Below are positions 25,563-33,230 of a stretch of DNA of 64,000 bases, one piece after another; position 1 is the stretch's first letter, and each line of letters begins with the position of its first letter. The DNA is from Rhodococcus sovatensis (GTDB lineage: Bacteria > Actinomycetota > Actinomycetes > Mycobacteriales > Mycobacteriaceae). Both the position numbers and the translations under genes were made by a program. Location of the stretch: contig NZ_CP147846.1 of assembly GCF_037327425.1 (NCBI RefSeq), positions 3,906,001 through 3,970,000 on the forward strand. The letters are read 5' to 3'. The notes below the pieces were generated by a model. The model saw only the letters and a program-made list of their open reading frames with translations, was not told where the DNA came from and ran no database searches.

Positions 25563-26738
25563 CTACAGAGTTACCTGCTCGGTGGCCTGTGCGATTGCCA
25601 GTTCCTCGTTGGTGGGAACCACGAGCACTGTCACGGTCGACGCATCGGTCGACACGATTCGAGGTTCTCTGCTGCGCACAGCATTTCGCTCGGCGTCGAC
25701 CTCGATACCGAACCCTTCGAGGTTCGCGAGAGCGTCCGCTCGAACACCTGCGGCGTTCTCACCGACGCCAGCGGTGAAGGTGATGGTATCGAGCCGACCG
25801 AGCAGCACCATGTAGGAGCCGATGTATTTGCGCAGTCGGTGGATGTAGACGTCGTAGGCCAGTTTTGCGTCGGCGTCGCCGTTCTCTATGTTGCGGCCGA
25901 GTACACGAAAGTCGTTGACTCCAGCGAGACCTTTGAGCCCGGACGCTCGGTTGAGCAATTGATCGATGGCATCCACATCCATGCCCGCGCTACGTTTCAG
26001 GTGCATGACGACTCCGGGGTCGATGTCGCCACTGCGGGTTCCCATCACCAGACCCTCCAGCGGGGTCAGCCCCATCGAGGTGTCGATCGGAACGCCGGAG
26101 CGGATGGCGGACGCGGATGCCCCATTACCGAGGTGCAACACGATCTGGTTCAGACCCTCGCGCCCGAGAAAGCGCGTAACCTGCTGCGACACATACTCGT
26201 GGGACGTTCCATGGAAGCCATACCTGCGAATACCGTGCGCCTTTGCGACGTCACGATCGATGGCGTACGTCGCCGCGGCAGCGGGGAGTCCGTGAAAGAA
26301 CGCTGTGTCGAATACTGCAACGTGTGACACGTCGGGAAGTTGCTCTCTGGCCACTTCGATCCCGAGCACGTTCGGCGGATTATGCAGGGGCGCAAGAGCA
26401 CTGAGATCGGAGATCTGCTGCAGCACATCGTCGTCGATGAGCGTCGGCCGGTAAAAGACCTCTCCCCCGTGCACGACGCGGTGTCCGACCGCGGTCACCT
26501 CCGAGCGCAGTTCGACACCGGACGCCTCCAGCATCTCGAAGGCCACCGCGAGTCCAACGCCGTGATCGGGAATCTCACGGCGATTCTCGATTTCGGATCC
26601 CCCGTATTCGAGTACGACGCGCCCCTCGGACTCACCGATCTGCTCGACGAGTCCCGACGCCAACGATTCCCCCGATACCGGGTCGACCAACTGAAACTTG
26701 ACCGAGGACGAGCCGGAATTTACGACGAGAACGCTCAC
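25563..26738 (-). CDS. ackA: Acetate kinase
   Basis: A 391-residue ASKHA-fold kinase that interconverts acetyl phosphate and acetate with ATP. Signatures: VNSGSSSVKFQLVD at the N-terminus, VGHRVVHGGEVF, FDTAFFHGLP, RRYGFHGTSHEYVS, HLGNGASASAIRSG, GLTPLEGLVMGTRSGD and FTAGVGENA. The start GTG at 26738 overlaps the pta stop (GTGA), so pta and ackA form a coupled operon for acetate overflow or uptake. Confidence 0.96.
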   Translation of the reverse strand: MSVLVVNSGSSSVKFQLVDPVSGESLASGLVEQIGESEGRVVLEYGGSEIENRREIPDHGVGLAVAFEMLEASGVELRSEVTAVGHRVVHGGEVFYRPTLIDDDVLQQISDLSALAPLHNPPNVLGIEVAREQLPDVSHVAVFDTAFFHGLPAAAATYAIDRDVAKAHGIRRYGFHGTSHEYVSQQVTRFLGREGLNQIVLHLGNGASASAIRSGVPIDTSMGLTPLEGLVMGTRSGDIDPGVVMHLKRSAGMDVDAIDQLLNRASGLKGLAGVNDFRVLGRNIENGDADAKLAYDVYIHRLRKYIGSYMVLLGRLDTITFTAGVGENAAGVRADALANLEGFGIEVDAERNAVRSREPRIVSTDASTVTVLVVPTNEELAIAQATEQVTL

Positions 26739-28822
26739 GCTTGGTTCCCCTCTTCGATTCCCTGAGCCTGGATTGCCGTGATGGCAACGGTGTTGACGAT
26801 ATCTTCGACGAGTGCCCCTCTGGAGAGATCGTTCACCGGCTTGCGAAGACCTTGCAGAACCGGGCCGACCGCGACTGCTCCGGCGCTGCGTTGGACGGCC
26901 TTGTAGGTGTTGTTTCCGGTGTTGAGGTCGGGGAAGATGAACACTGTCGCCCGCCCGGCCACGTCGGAATCCGGGAGCTTCGACTTCGCGACCGAGGGCT
27001 CGATCGCGGCGTCGTACTGAATGGGACCCTCCACGAGCAACTCCGGGTTGCGCTCGCGGACAAGACGAGTGGCCTCGCGGACTTTGTCGACGTCTGCGCC
27101 GCTGCCGGAGTCCCCGGTGGAGTAGGACAGCATCGCGATACGTGGTTCGATACCGAACTGCGCCGATGTGACAGCCGATGATATCGCGATGTCGGCCAGT
27201 TGTTCCGCCGACGGGTCGGGCACGATCGCGCAATCACCGTACGCAAGAACACGATCCGACAGACACATCAGGAAGATACTGGACACGGTGTTGACACCGT
27301 CGGCTGTCTTGATGATCTCGAAGGATGGTCGGATGGTGTGGGCGGTGGTGTGGGCGGCGCCGGAGACCATCCCGTCGGCGATTCCCTTGTACACCATCAT
27401 GGTTCCGAAGTACGAGATGTCGGTCATGATCTCGCGGGCACGCTCGATGCGCATGCCCTTGTGCTTGCGCAGCTCGGTGTACTCGGCCGCGAAGTCCTCG
27501 GCGTATTCGGAGGTCTTGGGGTCGAGCACCTGCGCTGCGTCGAGGTCGACGCCCAGCTCGGCGGCTCGCCTACGGATCGGACCCTCTTCGCCCAGAATTG
27601 TCAGCTTGGCTACCTGCCGCTGCAGCAATCGGCCGGCTGCTCGGAGGATCCTGTCGTCGCCGCCCTCGGGCAGAACGATGTGCTTCTGATGTGCCCGCGC
27701 CCGGTGAATGAGCTGGTACTCGAACATCTGCGGAGTCGTGATCGACGGGATGCTCAGTTCGAGCCGGTCGAGCAAGGTGCGCGCGTCGACTCGTTGCTCC
27801 ATCAAGCTCAACGCGGTGTCGACCTTGCGCTGCGAACCTACCGCCACACGGCCTCGTACCTTGGCGGCGGCGGATGCGGTATCGAAGGTGCCGAGGTCGG
27901 TCGTCAGGATCGGGAGGCGCGGACCGAGACCTGCGACCAGCCGCGCGATGGCCGGGTGCGGCTCTATCCCACCGTTCATGACGATTCCCGCCAGCGATGG
28001 AAACCCTTCGGCCTCATGAGCATTGACGAGAGCGAGGAGGACGTCGGACCTGTCCGCCGGTGCGATGACGACGACGCCTTCGGTGAGGCGCTCGAGGATG
28101 TGCTCGGCCGTCATACCGCCCACCATGACGCGCAGTGCCTCGCGCTGCATCAGCTCGGAGTCACCGCTGTACATCTTCCCGTCCACAGCGTCGAGCAGCT
28201 CGGACATCGTCGGTGCGATGAGGAGCGGGATCTCGGGCAGACTCCACGCGGGTACACCGAGAGGTTCGAGCGCGGAGGTGATCTCGTCGAGCTTGTCCGG
28301 ATCACAGCGGTTCGCGACGACCGCGACGAGGTGCGCGTGATGCTGGCGGAGCTCGGCCTGACACAGCTGCCCCAACTGCACGATCTCTTCCGTCGTCCTC
28401 TCCGATCCACTCAACGCGAGAAGGACCGGGGCGCCGAGGTTCGCCGCGATACGCGCGTTGAAGCTCAGTTCGCTGGGACTGCCGACGTCGGTGTAGTCGC
28501 TGCCGACGATGACCACGGCGTCACACTGGGCCGCGACATCGTGGAATTTGGCGACGATGTCCCCGAGCGCGGCATCAGGATCCGAATGGACCGCCTCGTA
28601 CGAGACACCGAGCGACTGCTCGTACGACAGATCCGCCGTCGTGTGGTCGATGAGGAGTTCGAGAATGTAGTCGGTCTCCGTCGTCGACCGCGCGATGGGA
28701 CGGAACACCCCGACGCGGGCAGCGGAGGCACACAACATCTGCAGCACACCCAATGCGATGGTCGATTTCCCGGTGTCACCCTCGGGTGAGGCGATATAGA
28801 TGCTCGATGCTGGCTCGGCCAT
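26735..28822 (-). CDS. pta: Phosphate acetyltransferase
   Basis: A 695-residue long-form Pta, converting acetyl-CoA and phosphate to acetyl phosphate. The N-terminal half is a P-loop/BioD-like domain (IYIASPEGDTGKSTIALGVL) and DRTGG region; the C-terminal catalytic half begins near residue 370 (FEYQLIHRARAHQKHIVLPEG) and contains YFGTMMVYKGIADGMVSGAA, SIFLMCLSDRVLAYGDCA, SYSTGDSGSG and VFIFPDLNTGNN. It lies directly upstream of ackA. Confidence 0.96.
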   Translation of the reverse strand: MAEPASSIYIASPEGDTGKSTIALGVLQMLCASAARVGVFRPIARSTTETDYILELLIDHTTADLSYEQSLGVSYEAVHSDPDAALGDIVAKFHDVAAQCDAVVIVGSDYTDVGSPSELSFNARIAANLGAPVLLALSGSERTTEEIVQLGQLCQAELRQHHAHLVAVVANRCDPDKLDEITSALEPLGVPAWSLPEIPLLIAPTMSELLDAVDGKMYSGDSELMQREALRVMVGGMTAEHILERLTEGVVVIAPADRSDVLLALVNAHEAEGFPSLAGIVMNGGIEPHPAIARLVAGLGPRLPILTTDLGTFDTASAAAKVRGRVAVGSQRKVDTALSLMEQRVDARTLLDRLELSIPSITTPQMFEYQLIHRARAHQKHIVLPEGGDDRILRAAGRLLQRQVAKLTILGEEGPIRRRAAELGVDLDAAQVLDPKTSEYAEDFAAEYTELRKHKGMRIERAREIMTDISYFGTMMVYKGIADGMVSGAAHTTAHTIRPSFEIIKTADGVNTVSSIFLMCLSDRVLAYGDCAIVPDPSAEQLADIAISSAVTSAQFGIEPRIAMLSYSTGDSGSGADVDKVREATRLVRERNPELLVEGPIQYDAAIEPSVAKSKLPDSDVAGRATVFIFPDLNTGNNTYKAVQRSAGAVAVGPVLQGLRKPVNDLSRGALVEDIVNTVAITAIQAQGIEEGNQA

Positions 28823-28882
28823 GCCCGCCAGCGTAGCGGGTCGGTAGTTGACAGAACGTGACCTGCGGGAGTCAGATCGGTC

Positions 28883-29392
28883 ATGGCCGAATCACCGTTT
28901 CCCGACGTCCGTTGGGGCAGCGAGACCAGCTTCATCCGTAAGCCCGCGATTGCGTTCGCGGCCACCAAGCCCGGTTCGTGGGTGATCAGAAATTTGGCGG
29001 GCGTCGACAGAGCGCTGCTCGAACGCACGAACGGGCGGTTCACCGTTCTCGGTCCCATCGCCGCGCCGGTCGTGCTCTTGACCACGACGGGCCGCAAGTC
29101 CGGCGAGCCCCGGACGTCACCGCTGCTGTACTACCGCGAGGGTGATCGACTCTTCGTCGTCGGCAGCAACTTCGGGCAGCAGCACCATCCGGCGTGGACG
29201 TCGAATCTGCTCGCCGACCCCCGGGCAACCGTCGCCATCGGGGGCAAGAAAATCCCGGTCACGGCAACACCCGTCACCGGCGCCGAGAAAGCGAGAATCT
29301 ACGACGCCTTCAACGACATGGTCCGCGTGTACGGAGAGTACAAGAATCGCACCGACCGGGACATGAGGATGTTCGCACTGGCTGCGGGCTGA
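28883..29392 (+). CDS. Deazaflavin (F420)-dependent nitroreductase-family protein (Ddn-like)
   Basis: A 169-residue member of the F420H2-dependent quinone/nitroreductase split-barrel family. Recognisable segments: VVLLTTTGRKSGEPRTSPLLYY (TTxGRKSG is the F420 phosphate-contact motif) and VGSNFGQQHHPAWTSNLLADP. It probably reduces a quinone or other electrophile with reduced F420. The next gene, facing it, is the F420-reducing Fgd. ATG start 60 bp from divergent pta. Confidence 0.9.
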   Translation: MAESPFPDVRWGSETSFIRKPAIAFAATKPGSWVIRNLAGVDRALLERTNGRFTVLGPIAAPVVLLTTTGRKSGEPRTSPLLYYREGDRLFVVGSNFGQQHHPAWTSNLLADPRATVAIGGKKIPVTATPVTGAEKARIYDAFNDMVRVYGEYKNRTDRDMRMFALAAG

Positions 29393-29399
29393 GCCGTCG

Positions 29400-29573
29400 A
29401 CCATCGCTTGAATGGTCCGCGGCTTGACCCGTCCACCATCGCTTGAATGGTCCATTCATACGATCAGATAGCTGCAAAGGTCCGTTCAAGCGGTCCGACT
29501 GCCCGGCCACCATCGCTTGAAAGGTCCATTCATACGCCATAGACGTATGAATGGACCTTTCAAGCGGTGTGGT
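29400..29573. repeat. Dispersed palindrome family 2, clustered copies
   Basis: A 175-bp block between convergent genes contains five copies, in both orientations, of a unit around CGCTTGAAWGGTCCATTC: 29401-29419, 29436-29462, about 29474-29493 (inverted), 29510-29536 and 29544-29572 (inverted). The last two form a perfect 23-bp stem (29514-29536 with 29544-29566, loop of 7). The stem probably also works as a bidirectional terminator. Confidence 0.85.
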
Positions 29574-29592
29574 GCCTGCGAACTACTTGAAC

Positions 29593-30606
29593 TCAGCCGA
29601 GCGCGCGGAGCCTCGGCGCCAAATCACGCTCGAAGAGTTCGAGGAACCGCTTCTGGTCGTGGCCCGGGGCGTGGAAGACGAGGTGGTTCAGGCCCGCGTC
29701 GGTGTACTGCTTGACGAGTCCGACGGCCTCGTCTGGGTCGGAGGCGACGATCCAGCGCTTGGCGACCTGCTCGATCGGCAGTTCGTCGGCAGCCTTCTCC
29801 ATTTCGATCGGATCCTCGATGGAGTGCTTCTGCTCCGGCGTCAACGACAGCGGTGCCCAGAAGCGAGTGTTCTCCAACGCCAGGTCGGGGTCGGTGTCGT
29901 ACGAGATCTTGATTTCGATCATCTTGTCGATCTCGCCGGAGTCGCGCTCGGCCTTGCCTGCGCCTTCTTCGACGGCGGGAAGCAGCTTGTCGGTGTAGAG
30001 CTCCATGCCTTTGCCGGAGGTACAGATGAATCCGTCACCTGCGCGCCCTGCGTACCGCGCCACTACAGGCCCGCCGGCCGCGATGTAGACCGGAATACCG
30101 CCCTCGGGAACGTCGTAGATCGACGCGCCCTTGGTGGTGTAGTAGTCGCCGTCGAAGTCGACGCGGTCTCCGAGCCACAGTTCGCGCATCAGCCGAACGG
30201 ACTCGCGCAGCCGTGCGAAGCGTTCCTTGAACTCGGGCCATTCGCCGGTGAATCCGGTCGCGATTTCGTTGAGAGCTTCACCGGTGCCGACGCCGAGCAT
30301 GATCCGCCCCGGGTACAGGCAGCCCATCGTCGCGAAGGCTTGTGCGATGACCGCGGGGTTGTAGCGGAACGTCGGCGTCAACACCGAGGTGCCGAGCTGG
30401 ATCGTGTTGGTTCGCTCGCCGACCGCCGTCATCCATGCCAGCGAGAACGGTGCATGCCCACCTTCGTGTCGCCACGGCTGGAAGTGGTCGCTGACCGTCG
30501 CGGAGTCCATTCCGTGCTGCTCTGCGAGAACGCCGAGTTCGACGAGCTCCCGCGGACCGAACTGTTCCGCCGACGCCTTGTATCCGAGTTTCAAAGCCTT
30601 CGCCAC
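29593..30606 (-). CDS. fgd1: F420-dependent glucose-6-phosphate dehydrogenase
   Basis: A 337-residue luciferase-like TIM barrel that oxidises glucose 6-phosphate and reduces coenzyme F420. It follows the mycobacterial Fgd1 sequence closely: LGYKASAEQFGPRELVEL, SDHFQPWRHEGGHAPFS, TSVLTPTFRYNPAVIAQAF, GVGTGEALNEIATG, AAGGPVVARYAGRAGDGF and WIVASDPDEAV. The GTG at 30606 is preceded by AGAGGAAG; the frame runs on to 30672 but the family starts here. It is the main source of reduced F420 for enzymes such as the Ddn-like neighbour. Confidence 0.96.
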   Translation of the reverse strand: MAKALKLGYKASAEQFGPRELVELGVLAEQHGMDSATVSDHFQPWRHEGGHAPFSLAWMTAVGERTNTIQLGTSVLTPTFRYNPAVIAQAFATMGCLYPGRIMLGVGTGEALNEIATGFTGEWPEFKERFARLRESVRLMRELWLGDRVDFDGDYYTTKGASIYDVPEGGIPVYIAAGGPVVARYAGRAGDGFICTSGKGMELYTDKLLPAVEEGAGKAERDSGEIDKMIEIKISYDTDPDLALENTRFWAPLSLTPEQKHSIEDPIEMEKAADELPIEQVAKRWIVASDPDEAVGLVKQYTDAGLNHLVFHAPGHDQKRFLELFERDLAPRLRALG

Positions 30607-30682
30607 GCGCTGCTTCCTCTCTAAGACCGCTAAGTGTTCCGATTGTGCACTCTGCGTCGAGATGCCCGACACACTGGACCGA

Positions 30683-31051
30683 CTACTTGATTCCCAATAC
30701 CGTGACTACGGCCGCCAGCACAGCGATGGCTCCGATCCCGACAGCGAAGATCCAGAGGTCTTTGGCCTCGGGCATCGGTGCACCGGTTTCGAGGGCTTTA
30801 CGAACCTGCAGCCATCTCCGAAGCCCGACCATCGATGCGGATGCCGCCATCACGATCAACACGAGACCGAGCGTCGTCCTGACCCATCCAGTGCTGAAGT
30901 CGGGAACAAGATGTACGACGGCTATGCCGCCGGCGAGCAGTCCCAACGACGTGCGCATCCACGCGAGAAACGTCCGTTCGCTGGCGAGGGTGAAGCGCTC
31001 GTCGGGACGGGTTTCCGGTGAGTCGGCCACCACTCCATCATGCCGGTCCAC
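30683..31051 (-). CDS. DUF202 (YidH-family) membrane protein
   Basis: A 122-residue protein with three helices and the DUF202 signature ERTFLAWMRTSLGLLAGGIA (about residues 25-44). Function unknown; DUF202 proteins are small inner-membrane proteins. It overlaps the 3' end of the upstream acetyltransferase gene by 14 bases and so is likely cotranscribed. Confidence 0.88.
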   Translation of the reverse strand: MDRHDGVVADSPETRPDERFTLASERTFLAWMRTSLGLLAGGIAVVHLVPDFSTGWVRTTLGLVLIVMAASASMVGLRRWLQVRKALETGAPMPEAKDLWIFAVGIGAIAVLAAVVTVLGIK

Positions 31052-31766
31052 CGTCGAGACTGCTCGTGGGCGTGCGCACCAGCGTCAGCAGCGACCTCTC
31101 GCGAAGCTCGAATCCAATCGACAAATACAGGCGGATGGCGCTTTCGTTCGAGGCCGACGCGTGCAGAAACGGTGTTTCCCCGCGTTCGCGGATACCGTGG
31201 CCGACGGCCCGAACGAGCTCGGTTGCCAGCCCCCTCCCCCGATAGGCAGGGTCGGTGCACACGGCGCTGATCTCGGTCCAGCCGGTCGGACGCATCCGTT
31301 CACCGGCCATCGCGGCGAGCCTGCCACCCTCCCTGATGCCGAGGTACGTGCCGAGCTCGTGGGTACGCGACAGGAACGGGCCGGGTTTGGTCTGCCTGAC
31401 GAGTTCGAGCATGTCAGGGACGTCCGACGCCCCGAGTACGACTGCATCGGGGTGCGGTCGAGTATCGAGGTGGTGACCGACGAGCTGTACCAGTTCGAAT
31501 CGATCGACGATGTGCCAGTGCGCGGGAACACGATGGTCGACGCCGCGCAGGGAGACCACTTGACCGGGACCGAAAAGTTCCACGATGTCATCGAAGTCCG
31601 CGTCCTCGATGACGGGCGGGTGGCCGAGAAACGGTGAAATTTCCGGATCGAAGCGCGAGGTCTTGCCGACGGTCTGCGCGAACCGCGAGTGTGCTCCCCG
31701 CAGCGACCCCCGGATGGGGTCGTCGAGTGGGTGGATGTCGGGTTCGCCGATGGACTGCGTACTCAC
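31038..31766 (-). CDS. GNAT-family N-acetyltransferase (FR47-like)
   Basis: A 242-residue protein with a C-terminal GNAT domain: VCTDPAYRGRGLATELVRAV (acetyl-CoA loop) and HASASNESAIRLYLSIGFELR. The N-terminal part (about 1-110) contains a DIVELFGPGQVVSLRG segment typical of FR47-like two-domain members. The GTG at 31766 has GAGAGG upstream; the frame extends to 31877 without a better site. Substrate unknown. Confidence 0.85.
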   Translation of the reverse strand: MSTQSIGEPDIHPLDDPIRGSLRGAHSRFAQTVGKTSRFDPEISPFLGHPPVIEDADFDDIVELFGPGQVVSLRGVDHRVPAHWHIVDRFELVQLVGHHLDTRPHPDAVVLGASDVPDMLELVRQTKPGPFLSRTHELGTYLGIREGGRLAAMAGERMRPTGWTEISAVCTDPAYRGRGLATELVRAVGHGIRERGETPFLHASASNESAIRLYLSIGFELRERSLLTLVRTPTSSLDGGPA

Positions 31767-31900
31767 CGTCCGCCTCTCATTGTCGTATTCCGCGCGAATC
31801 AGCATGCAGCTGCCTCGCGAATATGCCTCGAATCCGAGGAATCCATAGAAGCATGGACGTGCACGACTGATGACCACCGACCGAGCAGGAGCATCGTCAC

Positions 31901-32107
31901 ATGAGCGACAACGTCTACCGCGTCACCGAGATCGTCGGAACCTCGAGCGAGAGCAGCGACGATGCCGTGCGCAAGGCAATCGCACGCGCGAACGCCACGC
32001 TGAAGAACCTGGACTGGTTCGAGGTCGTCGAGACCCGGGGCCACATCGAAAACGGTGCTATCGCGCACTTTCAGGTTACGGTGAAGGTCGGCTTCAAGCT
32101 GGAGTGA
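31901..32107 (+). CDS. Dodecin (flavin-binding protein)
   Basis: A 68-residue protein, the usual dodecin length, with VYRVTEIVGTSSESSDDAVR at the N-terminus, a Trp in NLDWFEVVETRGHI (the flavin-stacking position), and AHFQVTVKVGFKLE at the end. Dodecins form hollow dodecamers that store FMN, riboflavin or CoA. GGAG lies 9 bases before the ATG. It stands alone. Confidence 0.93.
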   Translation: MSDNVYRVTEIVGTSSESSDDAVRKAIARANATLKNLDWFEVVETRGHIENGAIAHFQVTVKVGFKLE

Positions 32108-32143
32108 CGAGGTAGTTTCGACGTGTCCCACTACTGATGCCGG

Positions 32144-33085
32144 TCAAGGGATCAGAATGAACTTTCCGCGCGGGTGCTCCGATTTCAGTGCCTGGTGCGC
32201 CTCGGCTGCCTGGTCGAGCGGAAAGGTCTTGGCGATCTGAACCGTCAATTCGCCTGCGCCAGCCAAGTTCACCAAATCGAGGCGAGCCGCCTTGCGCCGC
32301 TTCGCGCTTTCTCCGTCCCCACCCCCGACCGACACGAAGCCGTCCTCGGTAGCGCGCCCCATCGCCGCGATAGTGACGATGCGCTTCTTGTCGGCGACCA
32401 ATGCCAACGACACGTCCACCGCCTCGTCCGTGCCCGCGGTGTCGATGGCGACGTCGATACCGCTGGGCGCGATCTCGTGGATTCGATCCAGCAGACCGTC
32501 GCCGTATTCGACCGGCTCCGCACCGTAGGCGCGCAGCGCATCATGGTTGACGGCACGCGCAGTGCCGATGACGCGGGCTCCGCGCGCCTTCGCTTGTTGA
32601 ACGACCATCGATCCGACACCACCCGCTGCACCGTGCACGAGCACGGTGTCCCCCTCCGATACGCCGGTCACTTCGAGGGTGTCGAACGCGGTGCCCGCTA
32701 CCGCGAGCAGACCGGCTGCAACTTCCCAATTCAGTGTCTTCGGCTTCGGCAGTACGGCTTCGGCCGGTACCAAGAGCTTTTCGGCGTACGTCCCTTGCGC
32801 GCCCGACACGATTACCTCGTCGCCCACGGAAACAGGACCACCCGGACCTGACGAGTTGTTCCCCACCGCGACCACGACACCACTTGCCTCGCTACCGAGG
32901 TGCAGGGGAAGAGTCGAAGGATCCGTCCCGAATGCCCCGCTGTACGACTTGTAGTCGAACGGGTTCACGCCGATCGCCTTGACCTCGACGAGTACCTGAC
33001 CTGCCGCGGGTGCGGCGACAGCCTCGTCCACGATGCGTACGACTTCCGGTCCACCGAATGCTGTTGCTACCGCCACTCGCGTCAT
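32144..33085 (-). CDS. NADPH:quinone oxidoreductase-like medium-chain dehydrogenase
   Basis: A 313-residue zinc-free MDR protein. Features: VKAIGVNPFDYKSYSGAFG (about 35-55), the nucleotide-binding motif VHGAAGGVGSMVVQQAKARG (about 150-170), and the family end PRGKFILIP. It probably reduces quinones or enones with NADPH. The ATG at 33085 starts the conserved MTRVAVATAFGGPEVV; the frame upstream runs across the SOS box region and is noncoding. Divergent from the DUF222 gene. Confidence 0.92.
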   Translation of the reverse strand: MTRVAVATAFGGPEVVRIVDEAVAAPAAGQVLVEVKAIGVNPFDYKSYSGAFGTDPSTLPLHLGSEASGVVVAVGNNSSGPGGPVSVGDEVIVSGAQGTYAEKLLVPAEAVLPKPKTLNWEVAAGLLAVAGTAFDTLEVTGVSEGDTVLVHGAAGGVGSMVVQQAKARGARVIGTARAVNHDALRAYGAEPVEYGDGLLDRIHEIAPSGIDVAIDTAGTDEAVDVSLALVADKKRIVTIAAMGRATEDGFVSVGGGDGESAKRRKAARLDLVNLAGAGELTVQIAKTFPLDQAAEAHQALKSEHPRGKFILIP

Positions 33086-33179
33086 GCTCCGACCAACTTT
33101 CCCGCGGCGCGGATTGTTCCCGAAGTGGCTCTCGAATCCTGCGAGGTTCGAGGCGGTGTTCCTCGCTGAACCCTTGCGT

Positions 33180-33195
33180 TCGAACAGGTGTTCGA
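33180..33195. promoter_or_regulatory. LexA/SOS box
   Basis: TCGAACAGGTGTTCGA is a perfect match to the gram-positive/mycobacterial SOS box TCGAAC-N4-GTTCGA. It lies 35 bp before the likely start of the DUF222/HNH gene and 94 bp from the divergent oxidoreductase start. A possible -10 element (TGTTAT, 33205-33210) follows. LexA binding here would make the HNH gene DNA-damage inducible. Confidence 0.9.
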
Positions 33196-33230
33196 GTAGT
33201 CTTCGTGTTATGGGGATGCCGGGGGGCGAT

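Noticed and set aside
27200..28789. Long plus-strand frame antisense to pta
   Set aside because: No family signal, whereas pta on the minus strand has all its motifs.
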